Positions 55,447 to 64,000 are shown, numbered from the stretch's first letter. The stretch: DNA of 64,000 nucleotides from Stutzerimonas decontaminans (GCF_000661915.1 NZ_CP007509.1:2187501-2251500), one strand, 5' to 3'. Translations and numbers: made by a program. Notes: generated by a model from the letters alone, not told the origin.

Positions 55447-56193
55447 ATGAGCATCCGAGCCTTGCTGCTGCTGTTTGCCTTCCATGCATCGAGCGCATTG
55501 GCCGCCGAGGCCGACCCGCTGCAATCGGTGATGTGGGAGTACCACCATAAGGGCTTGCTCAACAGCGAGCCTTACGTGTTCGACGAGCGCGTACAGGTGC
55601 AGGTGCCACCGTTTGCCGAGGATTCGCGCCAGGTGCCGGTGCATATCGACGCCCGCGCCCTGGGCGACGAGGTGGTGCGCATCGAGGCCTGGGCCGACCT
55701 CAACCCGATCCCACGTATCTTCACATTTACCCCAGGCGATCAGGTCGTGCCGCTGGTGGCCATTCGCATTCGGGTGCAACAGGCGACGCCGATCCGTGCC
55801 GCTGTGCTGACCCGCGATGGCGTCTGGCACATCGGCTCGGCGCGGGTCGATGCGGCCGGTGGCGGCTGCACGGCACCAAGCGTCGTGCGCGCCGAGGCAG
55901 GTTGGGAAGACCGCCTGGGTGAGGTGGTGGGTGCGCGCTTTCCCCGCGGCGAGTTCAGCCGGTTGCGCCTGCAGGTCTCCCACCCCATGGATAACGGCCT
56001 GGTCGGCGGCATTCCGGAGTTCTTCCTCAACCAGGCCGAATTGCGCGATGCAGACGGCAAGGTGATGGCGGAGCTGGAGCTGTATCCCGCCGTTGCCGAA
56101 AACCCGAACTTGAGCCTGGAAGTGAAGGGCGGTCAGGAAACCCGTCTGTGGCTGCGCGACAACAACGGCAACGAGTTCGAAGCCGCATTCTGA
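55447..56193 (+). CDS. Quinoprotein-dehydrogenase-associated SoxYZ-like carrier
   Basis: 248 aa with a signal (about 1-20, ASSALAAEA). The N-terminal part is SoxY-like and its end carries GGGC (residues 138-141), the only Cys I see, which resembles the sulfur-carrying Cys of the SoxY GGCGG tail although here it is internal. The C-terminal part (about 145-248) is SoxZ-like (EFSRLRLQVSHPMDNGL and PAVAENPNLSLEV). Thus a natural SoxY-SoxZ fusion (TIGR04557 type). GAGGAG precedes ATG 55447. It sits between pedG and the metallohydrolase. A thiol-bound relay is suspected but unproven. Confidence 0.85.
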   Translation: MSIRALLLLFAFHASSALAAEADPLQSVMWEYHHKGLLNSEPYVFDERVQVQVPPFAEDSRQVPVHIDARALGDEVVRIEAWADLNPIPRIFTFTPGDQVVPLVAIRIRVQQATPIRAAVLTRDGVWHIGSARVDAAGGGCTAPSVVRAEAGWEDRLGEVVGARFPRGEFSRLRLQVSHPMDNGLVGGIPEFFLNQAELRDADGKVMAELELYPAVAENPNLSLEVKGGQETRLWLRDNNGNEFEAAF

Positions 56194-56240
56194 CTGCACC
56201 GCGCAATCTGCGAGTAAGCAAACCAAGCCAAGGAGGTGTC

Positions 56241-57170
56241 ATGCGCCTGTTCATGCTGATCTTCGCCTTCTGTGTGACGCTACCCGTGCAGGCCGAGCTG
56301 AGCTACACGCTGCAGCCACGGCAGATCGCCGATGGGGTCTGGCTGCTGGAAGGCTCGACCGACAATTTCGACAAGCGCAATGGCGGCAATATTGTCAATA
56401 CAGGTTTCATTGTCGGTGATGCAGGGGTCATCGTTATCGACACTGGTCCGTCCAGGCTCTATGGCGAGGCAATGCGCGCGGCCATCTCCCGCGTCACCGA
56501 CCGCCCGGTGGTCAAGGTGTTGCTTACTCATCATCACCCCGATCACGTGTTGGGCAATCAGGCCTTCGCCGATGTGCCTATCGCGGCGCTGGCAGGCACC
56601 ACCGAGCTGCTGCGCGAGCAGGGCAACGCCATGGCCGAGAACATGTATCGTCTGGTTGGCGACTGGATGCGCGGCACCGAAGTGGTATTGCCGAACGAAA
56701 CCCTTGCCCCCGGCACCTTGGAAGTGGCTGGGCGGCCCCTGCGCTTGCTGGCACTGCGCGGGCATACCGGCGCCGATCTGGCCATTCTCGACGAGCGCAG
56801 TGGCGTGCTCTTCGCCGGCGACATTCTCTTCTTCCAGCGCGCCCTGACCACGCCGAACAGCCCGGGCTTGGACGTCTGGCTGGACGATCTGACGACACTC
56901 GAGGCGTTGCCCTGGAAACGGCTGGTTGCCGGCCACGGCCCGGTTGCTGACGACGCCGAGCCGTTCCGGCAGATGCGTGATTACCTCGGCTGGCTGGACG
57001 GCCTGCTGCGCGATGCGGCGCGTAGCGGGGCGGACATGAACGAGGTGATCCAGAGCCCGATACCCGAGCGTTTCGCCGGCATCAGCCTGACCCGTTACGA
57101 GCTGATCCGCAGCGTCAGCCACCTGTACCCGCGTTACGAGGTCGACGCGCTGCAGCGCGTCGACCAGTAA
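56241..57170 (+). CDS. Quinoprotein relay zinc metallohydrolase (SoxH-like)
   Basis: 309 aa with a signal (about 1-18, LPVQAELS). Metallo-beta-lactamase fold with H97-x-H99-x-D101-H102 (LLTHHHPDHVLG), a later His (LRGHTGAD), the bridging Asp (LFAGDILF) and final His (VAGHGPV). It resembles SoxH and the quinoprotein relay families TIGR04558/04559, always found with SoxYZ-like carriers. Substrate probably carried on the neighbouring Cys141; not established. A perfect AAGGAGGT precedes ATG 56241. Converges with the next gene, 5 bp apart, with no terminator. Confidence 0.87.
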   Translation: MRLFMLIFAFCVTLPVQAELSYTLQPRQIADGVWLLEGSTDNFDKRNGGNIVNTGFIVGDAGVIVIDTGPSRLYGEAMRAAISRVTDRPVVKVLLTHHHPDHVLGNQAFADVPIAALAGTTELLREQGNAMAENMYRLVGDWMRGTEVVLPNETLAPGTLEVAGRPLRLLALRGHTGADLAILDERSGVLFAGDILFFQRALTTPNSPGLDVWLDDLTTLEALPWKRLVAGHGPVADDAEPFRQMRDYLGWLDGLLRDAARSGADMNEVIQSPIPERFAGISLTRYELIRSVSHLYPRYEVDALQRVDQ

Positions 57171-57175
57171 AGGCG

Positions 57176-58414
57176 TCACTGCAGCTCCAGCTGATCACCG
57201 CGCTCCTGCTGCCAGTCATCCAGGCTCGGGGCAGCCGCTTCGCCGTCCATGCGATGAATGATGGTGAAGTAGTCCTGCTTGAAGCGGTCCTGCATGATTT
57301 CGCTGCGGTTCCTGACCCGCACGGCGTAGATGCTCTGCACGTTCTGGTGGTCGAAGTCGCGCCAGTACTGCTCGTCCTTGAGTAGCTGGTAGCGGTGGTT
57401 TTCCAAGGCCGCGATCACCGCTTCGGCGTCAGTGCTGCCGGCGCGTTGGGCAGCGTCCGCCCACTGCCGGACGATGCCATAGGCTGAGGCAGCGGTACTG
57501 CCGGGATAGGCCTGGTGCAGTGCGATGTAGCGATCGGCAAACGCCTGGCCTTCGGTGCGGCCGACCAGCTTCGGCACGCGCCAAGTCCAGGCTTCCGTGC
57601 CGATGACGTTTTCCATCACCAGTGGTCCGGCCTGCTCGACGATGCTCTGAGTGAGGTTGGGCACGATGATCTGCATGCGTTTGCCCAGCTCCAGGGTGTG
57701 CGCCAGACGCATGGTCTGCACCAGATCCTCCCCGAGCAGAACGATCACCAGTACATCGGCGTTACTGGCGGCGGCTTTCTGCAGAGCAGCCAGGTAGTCG
57801 CCGCGCCGTGCGCCACGTTCGGCGATCTTCGAGTAGCCATGGCGCGCGCGGTCGCGGCTCTTGGTCGCCTCGCGTAAAGCCTGCTCCATGCTGCGGCCCC
57901 AGGCATCGTCGAGGCTGATGTAGTGATAGCGGCGATTGGGCATGTGCCAGCTGAGGTATTCGCCGAGCACGCGAGCGCTCATCCAGGCGCTGTTGGACTC
58001 GCGGAACAGATGACGATGGCCGTCGCGCCCGGTGATTTCATTGGCGTAGCCGAGGGTGGGGAAATAGAGCAGCCCGAGTTCGCGGGCACGCTGGCCGGCA
58101 GCAAGGGCTTCCTCGCTATTGGCGCCGCCGAGCACCATCGCCGCGCCGTGATTGGCGAAGCGATCGATGTTCGTCCGCGCCTTTTCCGCGCGTGCCGCCG
58201 AATTCAGGCTGACCAGCTCCAGGCGTCGGCCCAGCAAGCCACCGTCCTGGTTGATATGGTCGACGGCGAGCAGCGCGCCACGACGCAGCTCCAGACCTTC
58301 GGACTTGTAGTTGCCGGTGCTTGGGTAGTTCAGACCCAAGCGGATCGGCTCGGCCGCATGGGCGCTTTGTAGCGTGAGGACGAGGAGGGCGATGACCAGC
58401 GTAGTGCGAAACAT
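57176..58414 (-). CDS. Periplasmic binding protein, branched-chain/urea type
   Basis: 412 aa with a signal (about 1-20, LQSAHAAEP). Type I binding fold: IRLGLNYPSTGNYKSEG, RGALLAVDHINQDGGLLGRRLELV, VLGGANSEEALAAGQ. No permease or ATPase gene lies nearby. ATG 58414 follows AAGGAT. Divergent from pedH across 278 bp with a TACCAAGG element, so it probably belongs to the same regulon. It may sense an alcohol or amine rather than import it. Confidence 0.83.
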   Translation of the reverse strand: MFRTTLVIALLVLTLQSAHAAEPIRLGLNYPSTGNYKSEGLELRRGALLAVDHINQDGGLLGRRLELVSLNSAARAEKARTNIDRFANHGAAMVLGGANSEEALAAGQRARELGLLYFPTLGYANEITGRDGHRHLFRESNSAWMSARVLGEYLSWHMPNRRYHYISLDDAWGRSMEQALREATKSRDRARHGYSKIAERGARRGDYLAALQKAAASNADVLVIVLLGEDLVQTMRLAHTLELGKRMQIIVPNLTQSIVEQAGPLVMENVIGTEAWTWRVPKLVGRTEGQAFADRYIALHQAYPGSTAASAYGIVRQWADAAQRAGSTDAEAVIAALENHRYQLLKDEQYWRDFDHQNVQSIYAVRVRNRSEIMQDRFKQDYFTIIHRMDGEAAAPSLDDWQQERGDQLELQ

Positions 58415-58571
58415 GGCTCTTATCCTTCTGAGCAAGGGGCGTCCGTTTTAGGGGGTGGAGTGGCCCTGGCGGAATAGTCTTTTCCGGCCGGATAAGTGCG
58501 ACTTTCGGTGCCGCCCGTTGCCGAGCGAGGCTTGAATCACGCCTCATTCGTGGCTTGCGGAGGCGTATTGC

Positions 58572-58584
58572 TACCAAGGGAGGA
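58572..58584 (+). promoter_or_regulatory. TACCAAGG element, copy 7
   Basis: TACCAAGGGAGGA, 108 bp before the pedH start, on the same strand. Identical to the copy in the exaA-pedF region. Confidence 0.65.
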
Positions 58585-58692
58585 GGAAAATCGGTACTGC
58601 GGGCAATTGTTGGCGAGGCGGTGCAAACCAAGAATCAACCCCAGACCGGGAAAAATTCCCGGCATAACAATGAACCCGCAGAGGTAGCCGCA

Positions 58693-60471
58693 ATGAAGCA
58701 CACCGGTCTTCGCAAGCCCTTCGCCTTGACGGCGCTATGCGCCGCGGTGGCGATGTCCAGCCTGCACGCCTGGGCCGTAACCGACCAGGAAATCCTCAAC
58801 GACGCCAAGTCCACCGACCAGATCGTGACCAACGGTATGGGCTTGCAGGGCCAGCGCTACAGCACGCTGGACGCGTTGAACACCAATAACATCAATCAGT
58901 TGCGACCGGTTTGGGGCTTCTCTCTGGGTGGTGAAAAACAGCGCGGTCAGGAAGCGCAGCCGCTGATCAAGGACGGCGTGATGTACATCACCGGTTCCTA
59001 CTCCCGCGTGTACGCGGTCGATGCCCGTACCGGCAAGGAACTGTGGCAGTACGATGCGCGCCTGCCCGACGGCATCATGCCGTGCTGTGACGTGATCAAC
59101 CGTGGCGTGGCGCTGTATGACGATCTGGTGATCTTCGGCACGCTGGACGCCAAGCTGGTCGCACTGAACAAGGACACCGGCAAGGTCGTCTGGAAGAAAA
59201 CCGTCGCCGACTACAAGGCCGGTTATTCGCTGACCGCAGCTCCGTTGATCGTGAAGGGCAAGCTGATTACCGGTGTGTCCGGTGGCGAGTTCGGCGTGGT
59301 CGGCAAGATCGAAGCCTACAACCCGAAGAACGGTGAGCTGCTGTGGACCCGTCCGACGGTCGAAGGCCACATGGGCTACGTGTGGAAGGACGGCAAAAAG
59401 GTCGAGAGCGGTATCTCCGGCGGCGAAGCGGGCAAGACCTGGCCGGGCGACCTGTGGAAGACCGGCGGTGCAGCTCCTTGGCTGGGCGGCTACTACGATC
59501 CGGACACCGACTCCCTGCTGTTCGGTACCGGTAACCCGGCACCGTGGAACTCGCACCTGCGTCCTGGCGACAACCTGTATTCCTCCTCGCGCCTGGCGCT
59601 GGACCCGAACGACGGCTCGATCAAGTGGCATTTCCAGACCACACCGCATGACGGCTGGGACTTCGACGGTGTGAACGAACTGGTGTCCTTCGACTATCAG
59701 GAAGGCGGCAAGACCATCAAGGCTGCCGGTACTGCCGACCGCAACGGCTTCTTCTACGTACTCGATCGCACTAACGGCAAGTTCATCCGTGGCTTCCCGT
59801 TCGTCGACAAGATCACCTGGGCCAAGGGCCTGGACAAGAACGGCCGGCCGATCTACGACGACGCTAATCGTCCGGGCTCGCCCAACGACGCTGGCGCACA
59901 GGGCAAGACTGTAACCGTGGCGCCGTCGTTCCTTGGTGGCAAGAACTGGATGCCGATGGCATACAGCCAGGACACCGGGCTGTTCTATGTGCCGTCCAAC
60001 GAGTGGAGCATGGATATCTGGAACGAAGGCACCGCCTACAAGAAGGGCGCGGCCTACCTGGGTGCCGGTTTCACCATCCATCCGCTCAACGACGATTACA
60101 TCGGCGTGCTGCGCGCCATCGATCCGAAGACCGGGAAGGAAGTCTGGCGCTACAAGAACTACGCGCCGCTGTGGGGCGGGGTGCTGGCGACGAAGGGCAA
60201 CCTGGTGTTCACCGGCAACCCGGAAGGCTACCTGATGGCCTTCGACGCCAAGACCGGCAAGAAACTCTACGAGTTCAACACCGGCTCGGGCGTGATCGGT
60301 TCTCCGGTTACCTGGGAAATGGACGGCGAGCAGTACGTCTCCGTTCTCTCCGGCTGGGGTGGTGCGGTCCCGCTGTGGGGCGGCGAGGTCGCCAAGCGGG
60401 TGAAGGAGTTCAACCAGGGCGGTATGGTCTGGACCTTCAAACTGCCGAAGGATCAGATCGCCAAGCGCTGA
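58693..60471 (+). CDS. pedH: PQQ-dependent alcohol dehydrogenase, lanthanide type (PedH-like)
   Basis: 592-aa precursor, close to P. putida PedH (595 aa). Signal about 1-28 (SSLHAWAVT). Eight-bladed quinoprotein with C131-C132 (MPCCDV), metal ligands E199, N281 and D323 (catalytic). D325 is the extra Asp two residues on (GWDFDG) that marks lanthanide-binding enzymes such as XoxF and PedH. Oxidises alcohols and aldehydes in the periplasm. ATG 58693 is the signal start; upstream codons are not supported. A TACCAAGG element and a strong terminator bracket it. Metal choice is inferred from the motif, not shown. Confidence 0.92.
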   Translation: MKHTGLRKPFALTALCAAVAMSSLHAWAVTDQEILNDAKSTDQIVTNGMGLQGQRYSTLDALNTNNINQLRPVWGFSLGGEKQRGQEAQPLIKDGVMYITGSYSRVYAVDARTGKELWQYDARLPDGIMPCCDVINRGVALYDDLVIFGTLDAKLVALNKDTGKVVWKKTVADYKAGYSLTAAPLIVKGKLITGVSGGEFGVVGKIEAYNPKNGELLWTRPTVEGHMGYVWKDGKKVESGISGGEAGKTWPGDLWKTGGAAPWLGGYYDPDTDSLLFGTGNPAPWNSHLRPGDNLYSSSRLALDPNDGSIKWHFQTTPHDGWDFDGVNELVSFDYQEGGKTIKAAGTADRNGFFYVLDRTNGKFIRGFPFVDKITWAKGLDKNGRPIYDDANRPGSPNDAGAQGKTVTVAPSFLGGKNWMPMAYSQDTGLFYVPSNEWSMDIWNEGTAYKKGAAYLGAGFTIHPLNDDYIGVLRAIDPKTGKEVWRYKNYAPLWGGVLATKGNLVFTGNPEGYLMAFDAKTGKKLYEFNTGSGVIGSPVTWEMDGEQYVSVLSGWGGAVPLWGGEVAKRVKEFNQGGMVWTFKLPKDQIAKR

Positions 60472-60518
60472 TCGGCCTGTGTCACGGAGCCCGGCAACCG
60501 TCGGGCTCCACAAACGAA

Positions 60519-60549
60519 GAACCCCGGTCGTCGTGGCCGGGGTTTTTTC
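60519..60549 (+). terminator. Rho-independent terminator of pedH
   Basis: AACCCCGG pairs with CCGGGGTT around a 9-nt loop, followed by TTTTCG. It lies about 50 bp after the stop. A second hairpin, GGAGCCCG/CGGGCTCC, lies just upstream (60486-60510). Confidence 0.85.
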
Positions 60550-60569
60550 GTTTCGCAGCAGGCATGCCT

Positions 60570-61496
60570 TCAGGCCTGGCGATAGGCGCTCGGCGTAACG
60601 CCGACTTCGCGGCGAAACACCTGGGAAAAATGACTCGGGCTCGAGTAGCCCACCTCCAGCCCGATGTCGATGACACTGCGCTGCGTTTCGATCAGCAGTT
60701 GTCGAGCCCGTGCCATGCGCAAGCCGATGAAGTACTGCGACGGCGAGAATCCGGTGGCACGTTTGAACATCCGGCTGAAGTGGTACTCGCTCAGCTCGGC
60801 GGTACGGGCCAGCCTGGTGAGGCTGAACTCGTCGGCCAGCTGAGCGTTCATTGCGTCGATGACTTTCCGCAGCTTGTACGCCTGCAGCGCATTGCTGCGG
60901 CGGATGACGCCTTGTGGGGCTCGGTAGTGGCGCAGCAGATGCACGGCCAGCGTTTGAGCCAGGCCACGCAGGCACAGCAGGCTGGGCGTGCGCTGGTCGA
61001 GCAACTCACGGCGCATGCTCTCCATCAGCCAGTGAACCGTTTCGTCTCGTGCGCCGGAAACATCCAGCAGCGCGACCGCAGTGCTCTGTGGTCCGAGCAG
61101 CTCCCGTGCGGCCTGTTCGATGAATGGCAGGCCGAGATACAGGTGCATCACCTCGAAGCTGTCCCCTTCAAGCGTCTGCCAGCGCATCTCGTACGGCTCT
61201 TGGGTATCGGTCAGATAGAAGTCGCCGGCCCTCACGGTTGCTGCGCTCCAGGGTCCATCCAACACGCGTTCCTCGACGCGGGCCGTACCGGCCAGCACCA
61301 GCACCAGTAGCGGCTCTACCACTGCGGGTACCCGAATAGGCTCGGTGATGGTGCGATGGCTGAAGAGCTGCACGACCACATCCTGCAACGGCGGCAGCGC
61401 GGTCAAATCAGCATCTCCGGGCAGGTGATCGCGCATCGACTGAGCGGTGGCGCGCCACGTATCAGGCACGGGTGGGGCTTCGGACGACCGAGGCAC
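60570..61496 (-). CDS. AraC-family transcription regulator
   Basis: 308 aa. N-terminal cupin-type sensing domain (about 50-180, e.g. PLLVLVLAGTARVEE), C-terminal double helix-turn-helix (about 210-308) with SLTRLARTAELSEYHFSRMFKRATGFSPSQYF and VIDIGLEVGYSSPSHFSQVFRREVGVTPSAYR. GTG 61496 is chosen because AGGGAG sits 6 bp upstream; a TTG seven codons earlier lacks a site. It ends just after the pedH terminator and diverges from the SDR gene, its most likely target. Confidence 0.87.
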   Translation of the reverse strand: MPRSSEAPPVPDTWRATAQSMRDHLPGDADLTALPPLQDVVVQLFSHRTITEPIRVPAVVEPLLVLVLAGTARVEERVLDGPWSAATVRAGDFYLTDTQEPYEMRWQTLEGDSFEVMHLYLGLPFIEQAARELLGPQSTAVALLDVSGARDETVHWLMESMRRELLDQRTPSLLCLRGLAQTLAVHLLRHYRAPQGVIRRSNALQAYKLRKVIDAMNAQLADEFSLTRLARTAELSEYHFSRMFKRATGFSPSQYFIGLRMARARQLLIETQRSVIDIGLEVGYSSPSHFSQVFRREVGVTPSAYRQA

Positions 61497-61686
61497 GGCG
61501 TGCTCCCTGGATAACAAGTCGGCGTCGATAGGTTAGCGCAGGCCCTCGCCACTGGCCCGCAATGCTGCGCGCAAAACTCCGACAGCCAGCGCAAGCGTGC
61601 GAAAGCCGGGCCTGCAGCACCGAGGGAGACTGAACCCGTCAATAACGAAGGCGCCCCAGGCGTCGCCGTAACGGGAGGAGAGCACC

Positions 61687-62451
61687 ATGACTGATTCCAA
61701 GCACCCAGTTATCCAGGAAGTCGAAGGAAAGGTTGCGCTGGTCACTGGCGCAGCCAGCGGCATCGGCAGGGCCATCGCCTTGCTGCTGCACGAGCGCGGC
61801 GCAAAAGTTGTCGCTGAAGACATCAATCCAGCGGTCGAGGAGCTCGCGCGGCCAGGACTGGTGCCGCTGCAGGCGGATATCACCGAAGACGGCGCCGCCG
61901 AGCGTGCGGTCGCGCTGGCTCTCGAGCATTTCGGCCGGCTCGATATCCTGGTCAACAACGCCGGAATCATTATCAACAAACTGGTAGTGGACATGACTCG
62001 CCAGGATTGGGAACTCATCCAGTCGGTCAACGCGACCGCAGCGTTCCTGCATTGCCGCGAAGCGGTCAAGGCAATGATGCCGAACCGCTCGGGGGCGATC
62101 GTCAACATCGCTTCCTACGCGTCCTATTTCGCCTTTCCGACCATCGCGGCCTACACGGCATCCAAAGGCGCATTGGCCCAGCTGACCCGCACGCTGGCGC
62201 TGGAGGCGATCGAGCATGGCATTCGGGTCAATGCCATCGGCGTCGGTGACGTGGTGACCAACATCCTCAACGACGTGGTCGAGGACGGGCCGGGCTTTCT
62301 CGCCCAGCATGGGCAAGCCGCACCCATCGGGCGCGCGGCGCAGCCGGAGGAGATCGCCGAGATCGTCGCCTTTCTCGCCTCGGAGCGGGCCAGCTTCATG
62401 GTGGGCTCGGTGGTCATGGCCGACGGCGGCATGACGGTGACGGCCGGCTGA
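61687..62451 (+). CDS. Short-chain dehydrogenase/reductase
   Basis: 254 aa, classical SDR. Nucleotide-binding TGAASGIG (about 20-27), NNAG (about 90-93), catalytic S (NIASYASYF, about 140), Y-x3-K (AAYTASKGAL, about 156-160). The D in VVAEDINP suggests NAD(H). Good site GGGAGGAG before ATG 61687. Divergent from the AraC gene. Substrate unknown; its place beside the alcohol island makes an alcohol or ketone plausible but unproven. Confidence 0.88.
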   Translation: MTDSKHPVIQEVEGKVALVTGAASGIGRAIALLLHERGAKVVAEDINPAVEELARPGLVPLQADITEDGAAERAVALALEHFGRLDILVNNAGIIINKLVVDMTRQDWELIQSVNATAAFLHCREAVKAMMPNRSGAIVNIASYASYFAFPTIAAYTASKGALAQLTRTLALEAIEHGIRVNAIGVGDVVTNILNDVVEDGPGFLAQHGQAAPIGRAAQPEEIAEIVAFLASERASFMVGSVVMADGGMTVTAG

Positions 62452-62469
62452 GGCCGCTGCGCAGAAACA

Positions 62470-62495
62470 CGAACCCCGCCAGTAGGCGGGGTTCG
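62470..62495. terminator. Hairpin between SDR gene and fabI
   Basis: CGAACCCCGCC pairs with GGCGGGGTTCG across AGTA, an 11-bp stem between convergent genes. T tracts are short on both sides, so it may be a weak or Rho-aided terminator. Confidence 0.6.
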
Positions 62496-62520
62496 GTGCT
62501 TTGCGTCGGTGGGTGCGCGA

Positions 62521-63315
62521 TCAGTCTTCCAGCGAGCCCATCGCGGTGGTGTTGAAGCCACCGTCGACGTAGAGGATTTCACCGCTGATGCCGGAAGCGA
62601 GATCCGAGCAGAGGAAGGCACCGGCATTGCCGACTTCGTCGATGGTGACGTTGCGGCGCATCGGGGTCTGCTTCTCGTTGGCAGCCAGCATCTTGCGGAA
62701 GCTGGCGATACCGGAGGCGGCGAGGGTGCGGATCGGACCGGCCGAGATGCAGTTCACGCGGGTGCCTTCCGGGCCGAGGCTGCCGGCCAGGTAGCGGACG
62801 CCGGCTTCCAGGCTGGCCTTGGCCATGCCCATCACGTTGTAGTTCGGCATGGTGCGCTCGGCACCCAGGTAGGAGAGGGTCAGCAGGCTGCCATTGCGGC
62901 CCTTCATCATCTCGCGACCGGCCTTGGCCAGGGCAACGAAGCTATAGGCGCTGATGTCGTGGGCGATCTTGAAGCCTTCACGGGTGGTGACTTCGGTGAA
63001 GTCGCCGTTGAGCTGGTCGCCCGGAGCAAAGCCGACGGAGTGCACGATGCAATCCAGGCCGTCCCACTTCTTGCTCAGTTCTTCGAATACGCGCGCGATC
63101 TCTTCATCGTTGGCAACGTCGCAGGGGAAGCACAGCTCAGGGCTCGAACCCCAACCGGAAGCGAATTCCTCGACGCGACCCTTGAGCTTGTCGCCCTGGT
63201 AGGTGAAAGCCAGTTCTGCACCTTCGCGATGCATGGCCGCGGCGATGCCCGAGGCAATCGACAGTTTGCTGGCAACGCCGACGATCAGTACGCGCTTACC
63301 GGTGAGAAAACCCAT
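62521..63315 (-). CDS. fabI: Enoyl-[acyl-carrier-protein] reductase FabI
   Basis: 264 aa. Last step of fatty-acid elongation, NADH-dependent reduction of trans-2-enoyl-ACP. Cofactor site [12 protein letters not shown] (about 12-23); catalytic Y-x6-Y-x6-K type region [21 protein letters not shown], with Y about 146 and 156 and K about 163. Triclosan-sensitive type by sequence. ATG 63315 ([13 protein letters not shown]) is standard. Its first 20 bases overlap the end of the upstream ABC ATPase gene, the arrangement seen in P. aeruginosa. Confidence 0.96.
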   Translation of the reverse strand: MGFLTGKRVLIVGVASKLSIASGIAAAMHREGAELAFTYQGDKLKGRVEEFASGWGSSPELCFPCDVANDEEIARVFEELSKKWDGLDCIVHSVGFAPGDQLNGDFTEVTTREGFKIAHDISAYSFVALAKAGREMMKGRNGSLLTLSYLGAERTMPNYNVMGMAKASLEAGVRYLAGSLGPEGTRVNCISAGPIRTLAASGIASFRKMLAANEKQTPMRRNVTIDEVGNAGAFLCSDLASGISGEILYVDGGFNTTAMGSLED

Positions 63316-64000
63316 GTGCTTGTCCCTCTTCTGGTTGTTCGGCAGTGCCGGGCGCCATGAAGGCGGATTCCAGCAGCTGCTGTGTATACGGATGTTGCGG
63401 TGCCGCAAAGATGTCAGCGGCCGCACCTTGTTCCACCACCTGGCCCTGCTTGACCACCATCATCTGGTGGCTCAGCGCCCTGACCACCGCCAGGTCATGG
63501 CTGATGAACAGGTAGGTCAGGTTGTACTTGGCCTGCAACGAGCGCAGAAGCTCCACCACCTGGCGCTGCACCGTGCGATCGAGCGCGGAGGTCGGCTCGT
63601 CGAGCAGTATCAGCGCCGGCTTCAACACCAGAGCCCGGGCAATGGCAATACGCTGCCGTTGTCCGCCGGAAAACTCATGGGGGTAGCGATGCCGGGTTTC
63701 CGGATCGAGACCAACCTCCACGAGCGCCTCAATGATTGCCTGTTCCTGCTCCTTGGCATTGCCCATCCGGTGGATGTGCAACCCTTCACCAACGATCTGC
63801 CCCACCGACATGCGTGGGCTCAGACTGCCAAAGGGGTCCTGAAAGACCACCTGCATCTGCCGGCGCAGCGGCCTGACCTGGCGCTGCGACATGTTTTGCA
63901 GGTGCTGACCCTGGAAGCGGATCTCGCCGCGACTACCCAACAATCGAAGGATAGCCAAGCCCAGGGTGGACTTGCCGGAACCGCTTTCGCCGACGATCCC
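63296..64000 (-). CDS. yejF: Peptide-type ABC transporter ATP-binding protein, 5' part outside window (YejF-like)
   Basis: The visible 234 codons are the C-terminal ATPase domain of an oligopeptide-type ABC protein (YejF/OppF class). Walker [10 protein letters not shown] is at the very edge (about 63965-63990), then Q-loop [14 protein letters not shown], signature [17 protein letters not shown], Walker [15 protein letters not shown]-loop ISHD, and the C-terminal oligopeptide motif HPYTQQLL. YejF is normally a tandem double ATPase, so more than half may be missing. The gene ends inside the start of fabI. Substrate inferred from family (microcin C/peptides). Confidence 0.9.
   Translation of the reverse strand, partial: GIVGESGSGKSTLGLAILRLLGSRGEIRFQGQHLQNMSQRQVRPLRRQMQVVFQDPFGSLSPRMSVGQIVGEGLHIHRMGNAKEQEQAIIEALVEVGLDPETRHRYPHEFSGGQRQRIAIARALVLKPALILLDEPTSALDRTVQRQVVELLRSLQAKYNLTYLFISHDLAVVRALSHQMMVVKQGQVVEQGAAADIFAAPQHPYTQQLLESAFMAPGTAEQPEEGQAHGFSHR

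Noticed and set aside
58735..60975. 746-codon minus-strand frame opposite pedH and running into the AraC region
   Set aside because: Shadow of pedH and its terminator; overlaps real genes on both sides.

Overview
The window looks like chromosome from a gamma-proteobacterium of the Pseudomonas/Stutzerimonas group. The protein-coding part is GC-rich. The gene order aceA, secretin-N protein, hypothetical, GNAT, JmjC oxygenase, purB, hflD, mnmA, nudJ, idh/icd, cspD/clpS-clpA, infA, bpt, aat, trxB, ftsK, lolA, rarA, crcB, serS, cysG is the order I know from Pseudomonas aeruginosa. The proteins also have Pseudomonas lengths (AceA 531 aa, PurB 456 aa, ExaA-type dehydrogenase 623 aa). The species is inferred; the P. 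stutzeri group is the best guess. I see no insertion sequence, prophage, integrase or CRISPR array.

Layout. 1-4040: the 3' end of a 16S rRNA gene, tRNA-Ile, tRNA-Ala, 23S, 5S and a terminator. 4.2-9.4 kb: queD, two membrane transporters, and a Tat-exported PhoX phosphatase with a likely Pho box. 9.5-36.4 kb: a conserved housekeeping block. It carries three isocitrate-consuming enzymes (AceA, monomeric Idh, dimeric Icd), a complete N-degron set (ClpS, ClpA, Aat, Bpt), tRNA and translation factors, FtsK, LolA, RarA, a fluoride channel, SerS and CysG.

36.4-60.6 kb is an alcohol-oxidation island built round PQQ (pyrroloquinoline quinone) dehydrogenases. It holds a PedR1/ErbR-type regulator, a Ped-type ABC system (permease, ATPase, beta-propeller, Sel1-like protein, binding protein, CxxxCW rhodanese-like protein), a dCache chemoreceptor, a cupredoxin-like protein cotranscribed with a histidine kinase/response regulator pair, a PAS chemoreceptor and a pentapeptide protein. 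It also holds an ExaA/PedE-type dehydrogenase whose metal site reads D-F-S (calcium type), divergent from cytochrome c550, a PedG-type binding protein, a SoxYZ-like carrier and a zinc metallohydrolase. Last come another binding protein and a second dehydrogenase whose site reads D-F-D (lanthanide type, PedH-like). The likely logic is periplasmic alcohol oxidation with a calcium enzyme and a rare-earth enzyme, electrons leaving through cytochrome c550, and the ABC system possibly handling the metal or cofactor. No pqqABCDE or aldehyde dehydrogenase gene is present, so those must lie elsewhere.

The strongest unexplained signal is a 13-bp element, TACCAAGG followed by a G/A-rich half (TACCAARGKMGKA-like). 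Seven copies were noticed in gene-free DNA, all inside this island: in front of the CxxxCW gene, the binding-protein gene, the chemoreceptor (two copies), the cupredoxin-kinase-regulator operon, exaA/pedF, and pedH. It is a candidate operator for one of the two LuxR-type regulators encoded here.

60.6-64 kb: an AraC regulator, a short-chain dehydrogenase, fabI, and the C-terminal half of a peptide-ABC ATPase cut by the window edge.
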